A stretch of DNA of 64,000 bases from the NCBI RefSeq assembly GCF_016863095.1, contig NZ_BOOF01000032.1, forward strand, positions 62,001-126,000, written 5' to 3'. Each line of letters begins with the position of its first letter. The first letter of the stretch is position 1. Below are positions 8,753-16,920 of this stretch, piece by piece. This DNA comes from Microbispora siamensis. Lineage in GTDB: Bacteria; Actinomycetota; Actinomycetes; Streptosporangiales; Streptosporangiaceae. The translations under genes were made by a program, and so were the position numbers. Below the pieces are notes generated by a model. It was not told the origin of the DNA and made no database searches. It saw only the letters and a program-made list of their open reading frames with translations.

Positions 8753-10009
8753 TCAGGATGTGAGCGCATAACCCTGCTGTCGCCGAGCCTCAGTCATCGA
8801 ATGTCCCTTGTCGGCGGACTTCGGCTCGTGGCGCGCCGTCAGGCCGCGGGGCCGCCGAGTTCGGGCGAAGGTGTCGGCGACCCAGTCGGCGATGAAGACG
8901 CTGACGTGGGGCAGATGGTCCAAGCCGATGTGCTCCGTGGCCCCCTCCTCGGCGGTGAAGATCCGCAACTCCCGCTTGGGGGAGTTGACCGCCTGTTCGT
9001 AGGAGCGGTGTGCGTACTCCAGTGGGATCTGCCGGTCGTTCGCCCCGTGCGCGATGAGGAAGGGTACGGTGATCTTCTCGACGACGCCTTCCAGGTTCAC
9101 CTGGTCGGCGAACTCGATGAACTCCCGCAGATCGGTGTGGCCCCACACCCACAAGACGTGCTCCCAGTAGTGCGGGACCGGCCGCTCGCCCTCCCGTTCG
9201 AGTCTGCGGCGCTGGACAGCGCCCCAGTCGTGGTTGGCGCCCCAAGCCACGCACAGGGCGAAGCGCTTCTCGAAGGCCGCGGCGCGGGGAGCGTAGTAGC
9301 CGCCCAGCGACCAGCCGACGATGCCGATGCGGCCGCGGTCGACGTCCGGCCGGGCTTCCAGCCAGTCGACCACCGCCCCGGCCCAAGCTTCGGCGTCGAC
9401 GCGGGCGGTGAGCCCCTGCAGCCGGAGCGCCTCACCGGTGCCGGGGTGATCGAGCATCAGGCAGGAGATGCCGCGTGCGGCCAGCTCCTCCCAGTGACTC
9501 GAGGAGTACATGTGCTCCTTGGTCGAGTCCAGCCCGTTGACCAGCACGACGACCGGCGCGGGGCCGGCGTCGGTGGCCGGGGCGGCGCTGAAGTAGGCCG
9601 GCAGCGTCGTGCCCTCGTAGGGGATGGCCACCCGGGAGACGCGCGGGTCCCTGAGGTCGAACGCCTTCTGCGCCAGCTCCAGCACCCGCTTGTAGGTCGG
9701 GATGCGGTTCGGGTCGGAGTTCGACAGCATCCGCTCGGCCTGACACAGGTAGTTGGTCGCGCGGAAGTACAGCTGCCCGGCCGTACGGGTGTGCCCCGCC
9801 TTCTCCGCGTCCTGCGCCTGGGCGACCAGCTGGTCGGTGAGGGCGGTCCAGGCGCGTAGCAGGTCGGGCGTGCCGGCGTCCTCGCCCTGGGCGGCGGCCT
9901 CCTTGATCGGGCGGCACGCGCGGTCCACCTCGTCGATCAGCCCGCCCGAGTTCAGCGTGGCGACGACGCCGAGGTTCCAGACGTAGTTGCCCGGAAAATA
10001 CTCAAACAC
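8753..10009 (-). CDS. Alpha/beta hydrolase, FrsA / dihydroxypseudooxynicotine-hydrolase type
   Basis: 418 residues with an N-terminal helical cap (residues about 1-130) and a C-terminal alpha/beta hydrolase core. The nucleophile elbow GWSLGGYY is visible, with VVVLVNGLDSTKE as the strand/oxyanion region, a late Asp in IAHGANDRQIP and His in EHIGLDHLPH. Proteins of this architecture cleave C-C bonds next to carbonyls. A TTG at 10024 opens the frame, but GAGAGGAAC inside that stretch is a good ribosome site for the GTG at 10009, so that start is preferred. Last gene of the aromatic operon; likely hydrolyses a ring-fission or side-chain ketone product (inference). Confidence 0.8.
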   Translation of the reverse strand: MFEYFPGNYVWNLGVVATLNSGGLIDEVDRACRPIKEAAAQGEDAGTPDLLRAWTALTDQLVAQAQDAEKAGHTRTAGQLYFRATNYLCQAERMLSNSDPNRIPTYKRVLELAQKAFDLRDPRVSRVAIPYEGTTLPAYFSAAPATDAGPAPVVVLVNGLDSTKEHMYSSSHWEELAARGISCLMLDHPGTGEALRLQGLTARVDAEAWAGAVVDWLEARPDVDRGRIGIVGWSLGGYYAPRAAAFEKRFALCVAWGANHDWGAVQRRRLEREGERPVPHYWEHVLWVWGHTDLREFIEFADQVNLEGVVEKITVPFLIAHGANDRQIPLEYAHRSYEQAVNSPKRELRIFTAEEGATEHIGLDHLPHVSVFIADWVADTFARTRRPRGLTARHEPKSADKGHSMTEARRQQGYALTS

Positions 10010-10053
10010 TGTGGTTCCTCTCAAGCCGGAGCGCGGGCAGGGCGCGCTCCTGA

Positions 10054-11022
10054 TCAGTTAGTCCGCTGACGCGCCCGAGGCCGTGGCCGGGCCGGCTCGA
10101 CAGGCGGCAGCTCGGGTCCGGGTACGACGCGGTTGCGGATGGTGCCGATACCCTCCACGGTCATCTCCACGACGTCGCCCGGTCGCAGCGGAGGAGGGCT
10201 GATCTCGCCGCGGCGGCCCCACAGCTCGGCGAGGCAGCCGCCGTGGCCGCATGTGCCCGAACCGAGTACGTCGCCGGGACGCAGGACGGTGCCGCGGGCG
10301 GCGTAGGAGATGAGATCCTCGAACGGCCAGCCCATGTTCGACAGCAGGTCCTGACCCACCTCGACGCCGTTGACGCTGACTCGCATGTCGAGGGGCAGGA
10401 AGCCCTCGTCGTCCCGGTAGGGCTCCAGCTCGTCGGCGGTCACCAGCCAGGGGCCCAACGTGGTGGCGGAGTCCTTGCCCTTGGCCGGGCCGAGCAAGAC
10501 CTTCATCTCCCGGCGCTGCAGGTCCCGGGCGGACCAGTCGTTGAGCACGGCGTACCCGAAGATCGCATCACGGACTCGGTCCGGGGTCTCCGAGGCCACC
10601 TTCCGGCCGACCACGGCCGCGACCTCCAGCTCGAAGTCGAACAGCCGGGAGCCGGGAGGCACCGGTATGTCGTCGTGTGCACCGTAGAGCGGGTAGGGGT
10701 TGGTGAAGTAGAAGGTCGGCGCCTCGTACCACTCCGCCGCGACCCCGCCGCCATCGCCGACACTCATGACCACGCCCTCGACGTGCTCCTCGAACGCGAC
10801 GAAGTCGCGGATCGTCTCCGGCTGCAGCGGCGGCAGCAGCCGGACACGGTCAAGCGGGACCGGCGGCGCGGACAGCGTGGCCGCCCCCGCCTCCAGCGCC
10901 GCGGGCAGCCCCGCGCGGACCAGGTCGAGCACGGTCACGCCGGCTGGAAGGGCGTGCAGCCCGTGCTCACCGACGACGCCGGCGGTGACGGTCCCGCCGT
11001 CTTCCCAGGTTGCGAACTTCAT
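10054..11022 (-). CDS. Fumarylacetoacetate hydrolase family protein
   Basis: 322 residues. Family landmarks are the metal-binding FELEVAAVVGR (Glu-x-Glu), the downstream Asp in LNDWSARDLQ, and the GSGTCGHGG loop. Such enzymes act as C-C hydrolases, decarboxylases or hydratases in aromatic meta-cleavage pathways. It begins 4 bases after the dioxygenase stop, consistent with processing of the dioxygenase product. The C-terminus is an Arg/Pro-rich tail beyond the conserved fold. Confidence 0.88.
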   Translation of the reverse strand: MKFATWEDGGTVTAGVVGEHGLHALPAGVTVLDLVRAGLPAALEAGAATLSAPPVPLDRVRLLPPLQPETIRDFVAFEEHVEGVVMSVGDGGGVAAEWYEAPTFYFTNPYPLYGAHDDIPVPPGSRLFDFELEVAAVVGRKVASETPDRVRDAIFGYAVLNDWSARDLQRREMKVLLGPAKGKDSATTLGPWLVTADELEPYRDDEGFLPLDMRVSVNGVEVGQDLLSNMGWPFEDLISYAARGTVLRPGDVLGSGTCGHGGCLAELWGRRGEISPPPLRPGDVVEMTVEGIGTIRNRVVPGPELPPVEPARPRPRARQRTN

Positions 11023-11026
11023 GGGC

Positions 11027-11965
11027 TCAGACCGGAGGTGCGACGAACAGACCCTGGTCGGGGTCGTTGAACGAGCGCTGCGCGACGAACTCGTTCATCG
11101 CGTTCGCGGTGCCCCACTGGTCGCTGACCTCGGGCTTGCTGAAGTCGTACACATGGGGGTGCCAGGTGTCCTCGTCGAGGACTTCCAGCTCGGTCGTGTA
11201 CTCCATGGTGTTGCCGGACGGGTCAAGGAAGTAGCTGAAGGTGTTGTTGCCGGCCAGGTGCCGTCCGGGCCCCCAGATCTTCTCCACGCCGGCGCGCAGC
11301 ACCCGGCCGGTGCCCCGCATGTACTCGTCCAGGCCACGCATCTCGAACGAGGCGTGGTGCAGCGAGGGGTGCGGGCAGCGGGCGATCGCCAGGCTGTGGT
11401 GCCAGGCGTTGATCCGCATGAACCACATCATCTCGCCCATGCGAGGGTGCATCAGGGTGTCCGAGAGGGCGAACGAGAGGTGCTTTTCGTAGAAGGCGCG
11501 GGTGCTCTCAGGGTCGGCGGAGTTGATGACGACGTGCGAGAGTCGAACGGGGATCGACTCCCCCTCTTCGACCGCTCTGTGCTTCCGTACGGCGACATCG
11601 GCGCTGATCTCGATCGTACGGCCCTCATTGTCGAAGAACCGGAAGCCGTAACCGCCTCCGGGGGTCTGCAGGTCGCCCGGCTCCGTGATGAGCCGGACGC
11701 CGTCGCGGGCGAGGTTACCGGCGAGGGTGTCGACGTCGGCACGGCTGGCCGCGCCGAACGCGATGAGGTCGATGCGCTTGTCGGCCGACTCGCGCAGCCG
11801 GACGACGTACTGCTCGGGCGACCCCTCGGCGGCCAGGAAGGTCAGACCGGTGTCGCTGTGCTCGGCCTTGAGCCCCCAGAGGTTCGTGTAGAACTCGAGC
11901 TGCTTGGCGTGGTCGGGCACGGCGAGATCGACGTGCCGTAGATGGGTGATCAGACGTTCGGGCAT
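11027..11965 (-). CDS. Two-domain extradiol ring-cleavage dioxygenase (VOC/glyoxalase fold)
   Basis: 312 residues with two VOC domains. The catalytic C-terminal domain has the 2-His-1-Glu iron site: His144 in RLSHVVINS, His203/204 in LHHASFEM and Glu255 in NTMEYTTE. This is the type I extradiol catechol dioxygenase layout. The ATG at 11965 has GGAG upstream; the open frame to 12151 is not supported. It follows the flavin hydroxylase gene by 35 bases, so the hydroxylase probably makes the catechol that this enzyme opens. Confidence 0.9.
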   Translation of the reverse strand: MPERLITHLRHVDLAVPDHAKQLEFYTNLWGLKAEHSDTGLTFLAAEGSPEQYVVRLRESADKRIDLIAFGAASRADVDTLAGNLARDGVRLITEPGDLQTPGGGYGFRFFDNEGRTIEISADVAVRKHRAVEEGESIPVRLSHVVINSADPESTRAFYEKHLSFALSDTLMHPRMGEMMWFMRINAWHHSLAIARCPHPSLHHASFEMRGLDEYMRGTGRVLRAGVEKIWGPGRHLAGNNTFSYFLDPSGNTMEYTTELEVLDEDTWHPHVYDFSKPEVSDQWGTANAMNEFVAQRSFNDPDQGLFVAPPV

Positions 11966-12000
11966 CGGGTTTCTCCGGTAGCGGATCGGCCAGGGGTAGG

Positions 12001-13131
12001 TCAGGCGGGGCGGCTGACGAGCATCGCGATGGTTCGCATGAGGCCGGGAATGTCGCCCTGTTCGTGCGCGAGCTGCCAGGCGGCGAGCTGGTTGGAGGCG
12101 TCGACGACGGTCTTCGCGCGGTCCACACGGCGAGCGTGGAACTCGTCCCAAAGATTCTGATCGACGGCGTCATGAGTGATCAGGAGCTCCGTGAGGACGG
12201 CGGCGTCCTCAAGAGCCTGGGCGCCGCCCTGGGCGATGGTCGGCGGGCAGGTGTGCGCGGCATCGCCGATGAGCACGACTCGCCCGCGGTTCCACGGCGG
12301 CGCGAGCACGTGGGTCTCGAACCACGTGTAGTTGACCCGGGAGGGATCGGTGAGCGTCTCCCGGATCTCGTCCCACGGTCCGTGGTAGGCCTGGGAGAGA
12401 TCCCTCATGACGGCCAGCCGCTGCTCCGGCGTGAGGGTGGAGCGGTCCTGCGCGTCCTCCACGATGTACGCGTAGAGCGAATCCTCACCGGTGGGGCAGT
12501 AGCCGGCGATGTAAGAGGGGCCGCCGTAGTAGAGGTCGGTGCGTGTCACGCCGGCCGGCCGCGGGCCGAAGCTCCGCCAGATGCCCATGCCGACCGACTT
12601 GGTCTCCAGGTCGATGCCCAGCGCACGGCGGGTCCAGGAGCGGATGCCGTCCGCACCGATCACGAGGTCGTACCGGCTGGTCGACTCGTCGGAGAAGGTG
12701 ACGGCGACCCCGGGGTCGTCCTGGCGCAGTTCGGTGAACGTCGTCCCGTACCGGATCTTGACGCCCACCTCATCGGCGCGGTCGTGCAGGACGCGGGCCA
12801 GCTCGGGGCGGGACATCCCCATCACGGCGGGATAGTCCGGGCCGCCGGTCTTGGCATCCGGGATCTCGAAGAGCACTGTCCCGTACGGGTCGGGCGCCCG
12901 GATGCCGGTGACGTCGAAAGGGTAGCCGCGCTGGCGCGCGCGTTCCCAGACGCCCAGTCTGTCAAGCTCGCGGAGTGCGTTGCCCTGGAGGGTGATCCCC
13001 GAGCCGAGCGCGGTGACCTGTGGCTCGATCTCCACCAGGTCCACTGCCACCCCGGCGGAGGCCAGGTGTATGGCTGCTCCGGCGCCGGCCAGGCCGCTGC
13101 CGACGATGAGGACGTTCTTCACGGCGGGCAT
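12001..13131 (-). CDS. FAD-dependent aromatic hydroxylase
   Basis: 376 residues of the class A flavoprotein monooxygenase family. Visible motifs are the N-terminal dinucleotide fold GSGLAGAGAA, the GADGIRS (DG) motif and the GDAAHTCPP FAD-binding motif. It should hydroxylate a phenolic ring using NAD(P)H and oxygen. Located between the cyclase-like gene and the dioxygenase. Length is typical for the family. Substrate unknown. Confidence 0.9.
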   Translation of the reverse strand: MPAVKNVLIVGSGLAGAGAAIHLASAGVAVDLVEIEPQVTALGSGITLQGNALRELDRLGVWERARQRGYPFDVTGIRAPDPYGTVLFEIPDAKTGGPDYPAVMGMSRPELARVLHDRADEVGVKIRYGTTFTELRQDDPGVAVTFSDESTSRYDLVIGADGIRSWTRRALGIDLETKSVGMGIWRSFGPRPAGVTRTDLYYGGPSYIAGYCPTGEDSLYAYIVEDAQDRSTLTPEQRLAVMRDLSQAYHGPWDEIRETLTDPSRVNYTWFETHVLAPPWNRGRVVLIGDAAHTCPPTIAQGGAQALEDAAVLTELLITHDAVDQNLWDEFHARRVDRAKTVVDASNQLAAWQLAHEQGDIPGLMRTIAMLVSRPA

Positions 13132-13146
13132 GTCAGGACTCCTTGA

Positions 13147-14136
13147 TCACTTGACTGCGATCGGATTGACCGGGGCGCCCACGGCACCGGTCACGGGCAG
13201 GGGAGCGGCGGTGAGGAAGAAGTCCCAGACGCCGTCGGCGGCGCAATCGGCGGCCAGCGCGTCGAGGTCCCACATCTCACCGATGAACAGCCCCATGTTG
13301 GGGATGGCGACCTGGTGCAGCGGCTGGAAGGCGACGTCGAACTCATTGGGGCGCACCTCGAAGCCCCAGGTGTCGGTGGCGATGCCGGCGATCTCGGTGT
13401 CGTGCAGCCAGTCCGCCGTGGTGAACGACAGGCCGGGGGAGGGCCCGCCGGCGTAGTCGCCCCAGCCCTCTCGCCGTGCCCGTGCCAGCCGGCCGGTGCG
13501 CACCAACAGCAGATCGCCGCGGCCGACATGCGCCGACTCGCCCTGGGCGGCGATGGTCGCCTCGAGGTGCTCGGTGGTGATGGCGAAGCCGTCGGGCAGT
13601 TCGCCGCCGGTCCCGATGGCCCGGCCGACGTCGAGGAGCACCCCACGGCCGCAGATGAGCGAGGCCACGGTCTCGATGCCGGTGACCGCGTCGCCGTCGC
13701 TGGTCACGACGTCACCCGCGCGGCGGCCGTTCCAGGCGCGGCCGTGGTCGAAGATATGCCCGAGGCCGTCCCATTGAGTGGAGGCCTGCAGCGGCATGAA
13801 GATCACATCGTCGGCGCCGCCGAGCCCATGTGGGAAGCCCTGCGTGCCGCGCTCGGCGTCGGTCCCGGTGTCGAGCATCGTGTGCACCGGGTTGGTGCGC
13901 CGCCGCCAGCCCTTCTGCGGACCATTCATATCGAACGACTGGGCGAGCGAGAAGCTCACTCCCCGGCGCACCAGCGCCGCGCCCTCGCGGCGCTTGGCCT
14001 CGTCGAGGAAGTTCAGTGTGCCGAGCACATCGTCATCGCCCCAGCGACCCCAATTGGAGTTCCGTTTGGCGGCGGCGGCGATGGCTCCCTCGGGATCCGC
14101 AGGGTCCAGGGGCGCCATGGCGGGGACGTGGGGCAC
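13147..14136 (-). CDS. Cyclase / kynurenine formamidase-like metal hydrolase
   Basis: 329 residues of the PF04199 cyclase family. The metal-binding segment, HxGTHxD in the best-known members, appears here as QWDGLGHIFDHG, the variant found in the longer subfamily. GTG at 14136 is preferred because AGAGGA lies 7 bases upstream; an ATG at 14118 is an alternative. First gene of the aromatic operon, divergent from the LysR regulator. It probably opens a lactone or amide in the pathway, but the reaction cannot be named from sequence. Confidence 0.82.
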   Translation of the reverse strand: MPHVPAMAPLDPADPEGAIAAAAKRNSNWGRWGDDDVLGTLNFLDEAKRREGAALVRRGVSFSLAQSFDMNGPQKGWRRRTNPVHTMLDTGTDAERGTQGFPHGLGGADDVIFMPLQASTQWDGLGHIFDHGRAWNGRRAGDVVTSDGDAVTGIETVASLICGRGVLLDVGRAIGTGGELPDGFAITTEHLEATIAAQGESAHVGRGDLLLVRTGRLARARREGWGDYAGGPSPGLSFTTADWLHDTEIAGIATDTWGFEVRPNEFDVAFQPLHQVAIPNMGLFIGEMWDLDALAADCAADGVWDFFLTAAPLPVTGAVGAPVNPIAVK

Positions 14137-14228
14137 GAAGGTCCTCTCTCGGGTCGGGGACGTGGACCATGGTGCGGGAGGGAGGGTTATCAGGGAAGAC
14201 GCAATGGGTGATGCCGCCCATCAGTGCC
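14137..14228. promoter_or_regulatory. Divergent promoter region, aromatic operon / LysR gene
   Basis: About 92 bases between the divergent starts. An interrupted dyad ATCA-N16-TGAT spans roughly 14191-14214 and could be part of a LysR recognition site, but no clear T-N11-A palindrome stands out. Confidence 0.35.
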
Positions 14229-15158
14229 ATGGATAAGCTGCTGGTCATGCGGCTCTCGAACCTGGACCTCAACCTGCTGGTGTCTCTCGACGCGCTGCTC
14301 GACCAGCGCAGCGTCACCCGGGCCGCCCAGCAGCTGGGGCTGAGCCAGCCGGCGCTGTCGGCGTCGCTGGCCCGGCTGCGTCGGCACTTCGGTGACGAGC
14401 TGCTCACCCGGGTGGGCAACGAGTACCGGCTCAGCCCGCTCGCCGCGCAGCTCAAGCCGCAGGTGCGGTTGGCCCTCGATGGTGTGGAGCGGATTTTCAC
14501 CGCGCAACCGGTCTTCGACCCGAAGGAGTCCAGCCGGGAGTTCAGCGTCCTGCTCAGCGACTATGCCAGTGCGGTCCTCGGCAACGTCCTGACGGAGCTG
14601 TTGGGGCAGGAGGCGCCGGGCGCCCGTCTGAGGCTGATGCACAACACCCCTGCTGCGGTCGACCACGCCGAGCAGACGTTGCTGACAACGGACCTGCTGG
14701 TGGTGCCGCACGGTTTCGTCACCGACCTACCCCACGCGGAGGTGCTGCGGGACAGGTGGGTGCTGGTGGTCTCGGCGGACAACCCCGACGTCGGTGACAC
14801 GCTCACCATCGAGCAGATCGAAGCCATGCCATGGGTCGCGACCTACTACGGGCCGACGGCGTCCACTCCGGCCGCCCGGCAGATGCGGATGCTCGGGATC
14901 GAGCCGCGGGTCCAGGTCGTGACGGAGAGTTTCCTGACCATCCCCGGCCTCGTCGCCGGGACGCGCCGGATCGCGCTGCTGCAGGAGCGGCTGGTGCGCC
15001 TGCTCTCGGTCGACGTCGGGATCCGCTCGCTGCCCTGCCCTTTCGAAGTCGGCCCGCTGGTCGACGCAATGTGGTGGCACCCGGTCTACGACCGCAATCC
15101 CGAGCACGCCTTCTTCCGCGATCTGCTCCTGCGCGCCGCCCAACAGGTGAGCGGCTAG
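14229..15158 (+). CDS. LysR family transcriptional regulator
   Basis: 309 residues. N-terminal winged helix LSNLDLNLLVSLDALLDQRS with helix-turn-helix SVTRAAQQLGLSQPALS, followed by an effector-binding domain. The NodD/DntR-like start NLDLNLL suggests the aromatic-responsive branch. ATG at 14229 or 14247 are both possible; ribosome sites are weak for each, and the open frame reaching back to 13830 is a shadow. Divergent from the aromatic operon, which it most likely activates in response to a pathway intermediate. Confidence 0.9.
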   Translation: MDKLLVMRLSNLDLNLLVSLDALLDQRSVTRAAQQLGLSQPALSASLARLRRHFGDELLTRVGNEYRLSPLAAQLKPQVRLALDGVERIFTAQPVFDPKESSREFSVLLSDYASAVLGNVLTELLGQEAPGARLRLMHNTPAAVDHAEQTLLTTDLLVVPHGFVTDLPHAEVLRDRWVLVVSADNPDVGDTLTIEQIEAMPWVATYYGPTASTPAARQMRMLGIEPRVQVVTESFLTIPGLVAGTRRIALLQERLVRLLSVDVGIRSLPCPFEVGPLVDAMWWHPVYDRNPEHAFFRDLLLRAAQQVSG

Positions 15159-15511
15159 TTCTCGGCTGGTTCTGTGCCGAAGGTGGACCCGCGATGGTGA
15201 GATGACGTCGAAGCCAGGTTAGGCGGGTGTGGTTGCGGCACCCACCTGGCACCAGGTGCTGGTGCAGCCCCCGGTAGATGCGGGGGGCGAACTTAGCAGC
15301 CTCGGCGGCCTGCCGTCGTATAGCCGCTCGAGGTCATCAACGCTGCCCCGATGCTGCTGATCGCTCACCCAGATGGTGGCGACGTTCTCGCCGGCGGCGG
15401 CTACTCGGATGAGTTCTCCGTGGGCTTGCAGGGCGGGGAGGATACGTTGGTGGTCGAGGCGGGGGTGTAGGTCGGCGGAGCCGAAGCGGTGGCGCGAAAC
15501 CCTCTGCCGGT
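15159..15511. other. Gene-free stretch
   Basis: No gene with a credible start. On the minus strand, roughly 15300-15470 reads as an open stretch with ordinary composition (GELIRVAAAGENVATIWVSD) that may be the tail of a lost gene, but I cannot assign it. Confidence 0.4.
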
Positions 15512-15873
15512 CTGTCGGCTCCGGTCATCACGAAGCTGACCGAGCAGTGGAAGGCCGAGCAGCGCGCCTTCGCTGATCGTGACCTGTCGGGCGTGGACTA
15601 CGTCTACCTGTGGGCCGACGGCGTGCACGTCAACGTCCGGCTGGAGGAACACCGGTTGTGCCTGCTGGTGATGATCGGTGTGCGCGCCGACGACCGCAAG
15701 GAGTTGATCGCGCTGTCCGACGGCTATCGGGAGTCGGCCGAGTCGTGGGCGGACCTGCTGCGCGACTGCAAGCGGCGGGGATGCGCGCGCCGGTGCTGGT
15801 TTCCGGGGACGGCGCGCTGGGGTTCTGGGCGGCGCTCGCTGAGGTGTTCCCGCAGGCCAGGACCCAGAGGTAG
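15512..15873 (+). pseudogene. IS256-family transposase remnant, frameshifted
   Basis: The reading frame from about 15512 gives LSAPVITKLTEQW, then DYVYLWADGVHVNVRLEE and CLLVMIGVRADDRKEL, the core of IS256/mutator transposases. A one-base loss near 15780 moves the match into another frame, which continues MRAPVLVSGDGALGFWAALAEVF. Both ends of the normal ~400-residue protein are missing, and no terminal inverted repeats were found. It is a dead internal fragment. Confidence 0.85.
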
Positions 15874-16061
15874 TACGGCTCAACGGCGCCCTCTACATGA
15901 CCTTCTCCGCCTTCGCCCCCGAGGACAACCTGCAGTCGCTCTACCTCGCGCCGCTGTCCAACCCCTGGACCGCGAGCGCGTTCGGCCGCCGCATCCCCGC
16001 CCCCACCCTTCCCTGGGAACGCCAGGACGGCGGCGTCAACGAAGGCGGCTTCATGCCGTAA
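15861..16061 (+). pseudogene. Glycoside hydrolase family 43-like fragment
   Basis: In a third frame, directly overlapping the end of the transposase remnant, the sequence reads DPEVVRLNGALYMTFSAFAP then SLYLAPLSNPWTAS and WERQDGGVNEG, typical of GH43-type arabinanases/xylosidases in their central catalytic region. Only about 66 codons remain, ending in TAA. It is a remnant joined to IS256 sequence, suggesting insertion and deletion in a former carbohydrate locus. Confidence 0.7.
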
Positions 16062-16201
16062 CACGGCGGCCGCTCGGCATGCTCGAATACCGTGGCGGAG
16101 ACCCACTCGCCGCCTCCTCCTGGAGGGTGGCTAGCCGAGCAGAATGCGATGACGAAGGAGAGCGAATCCGGATGGCGTTCCCGCCGCAGGAAGGTGATGC
16201 T

Positions 16202-16579
16202 TCATCCCTTTGCTGTGGCCGCCAGCGCCTCTGCCAGGTCTTCCAGACGGCCGTCGGAGCCCGGGGCGCTGGATGGTGGGCCGATGGTGAACAGCCGGAT
16301 GCCCGCCATCCGTGCTGCCTGCGAACCCAGGGTGATCATGTCGCGGTGGCACAACATCACGACGGCACCGCTGTCCACGAGCAGTCGCATGATCTCGTCG
16401 ACCGACATCAGCGGGCTCACCTGCACGGCCTCCGCTCCTGCGGCAAGGATGGCGTGGCGGATGTGGTGAGACCTCATCGTGCCAGGACACAACAGTGCGA
16501 TCCGGTCGCCGCGACCTGGGCTGATCTTTCTCACTGCCGCGGCCAACGCGCGCACCCGGCGCCAGGTTCCAGGGGTCAT
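16202..16579 (-). pseudogene. Acyl-CoA synthetase (AMP-dependent ligase) N-terminal fragment
   Basis: About 125 codons. RVRALAAAVRKISPGRGDR and the following IALLCPG, ILAAGAEAVQVSPLMS, DEIMRLLVDSGA match the N-terminal part of fatty-acyl-CoA synthetases, which normally run ~500 residues. The P-loop STGTTGxPK and the C-terminal domain are absent, so it cannot be active. It trails the thiolase remnant behind the acyl-CoA dehydrogenase, suggesting a former three-gene operon. Confidence 0.65.
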
Positions 16580-16596
16580 GGTCTCCGCCGGCGGAC

Positions 16597-16899
16597 TCAG
16601 TCGTGCTGGACGAGGACGGCCACACCGCACATGGTCGCCAGGCCCTTCCTGGCGTCCGTGCGGTTCATGCGGTACGGCAAGGTCGTGAGGATGCGCGCGC
16701 CCGAGCAGCCGAGTGGGTGGCCCAGTGCGATGGCACCGCCGTCGCGGTCGAGGTGCAGGTCCTGGAGGCAAGCGAGGGCCTGGGCGGCGAACGCCTCGTT
16801 GATTTCGGCTGTGTCGAGGTCGTCGATCGCCCAGCCGGTCCGGGTCAACGCCTTGCGGATGGGAGTCCGGCGGGCAGCGGCGAAGGGGACGGGACGCAT
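16597..16899 (-). pseudogene. Thiolase with large internal deletion
   Basis: 100 codons instead of ~390. The first dozen residues ([12 protein letters not shown]) match a thiolase start, then the frame jumps directly to the C-terminal domain with [17 protein letters not shown] and [17 protein letters not shown]. The segment carrying the nucleophilic Cys of the N-terminal domain is lost, so the product cannot work as a thiolase. The reading frame is kept across the deletion. It starts 21 bases after the acyl-CoA dehydrogenase stop. Confidence 0.8.
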
Positions 16900-16920
16900 C
16901 AGGGGTTCCCTTTCACTGGC

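Noticed and set aside
10010..10024. TTG start for the alpha/beta hydrolase
   Set aside because: The ribosome site GAGAGG lies inside this stretch and is spaced for the GTG at 10009.
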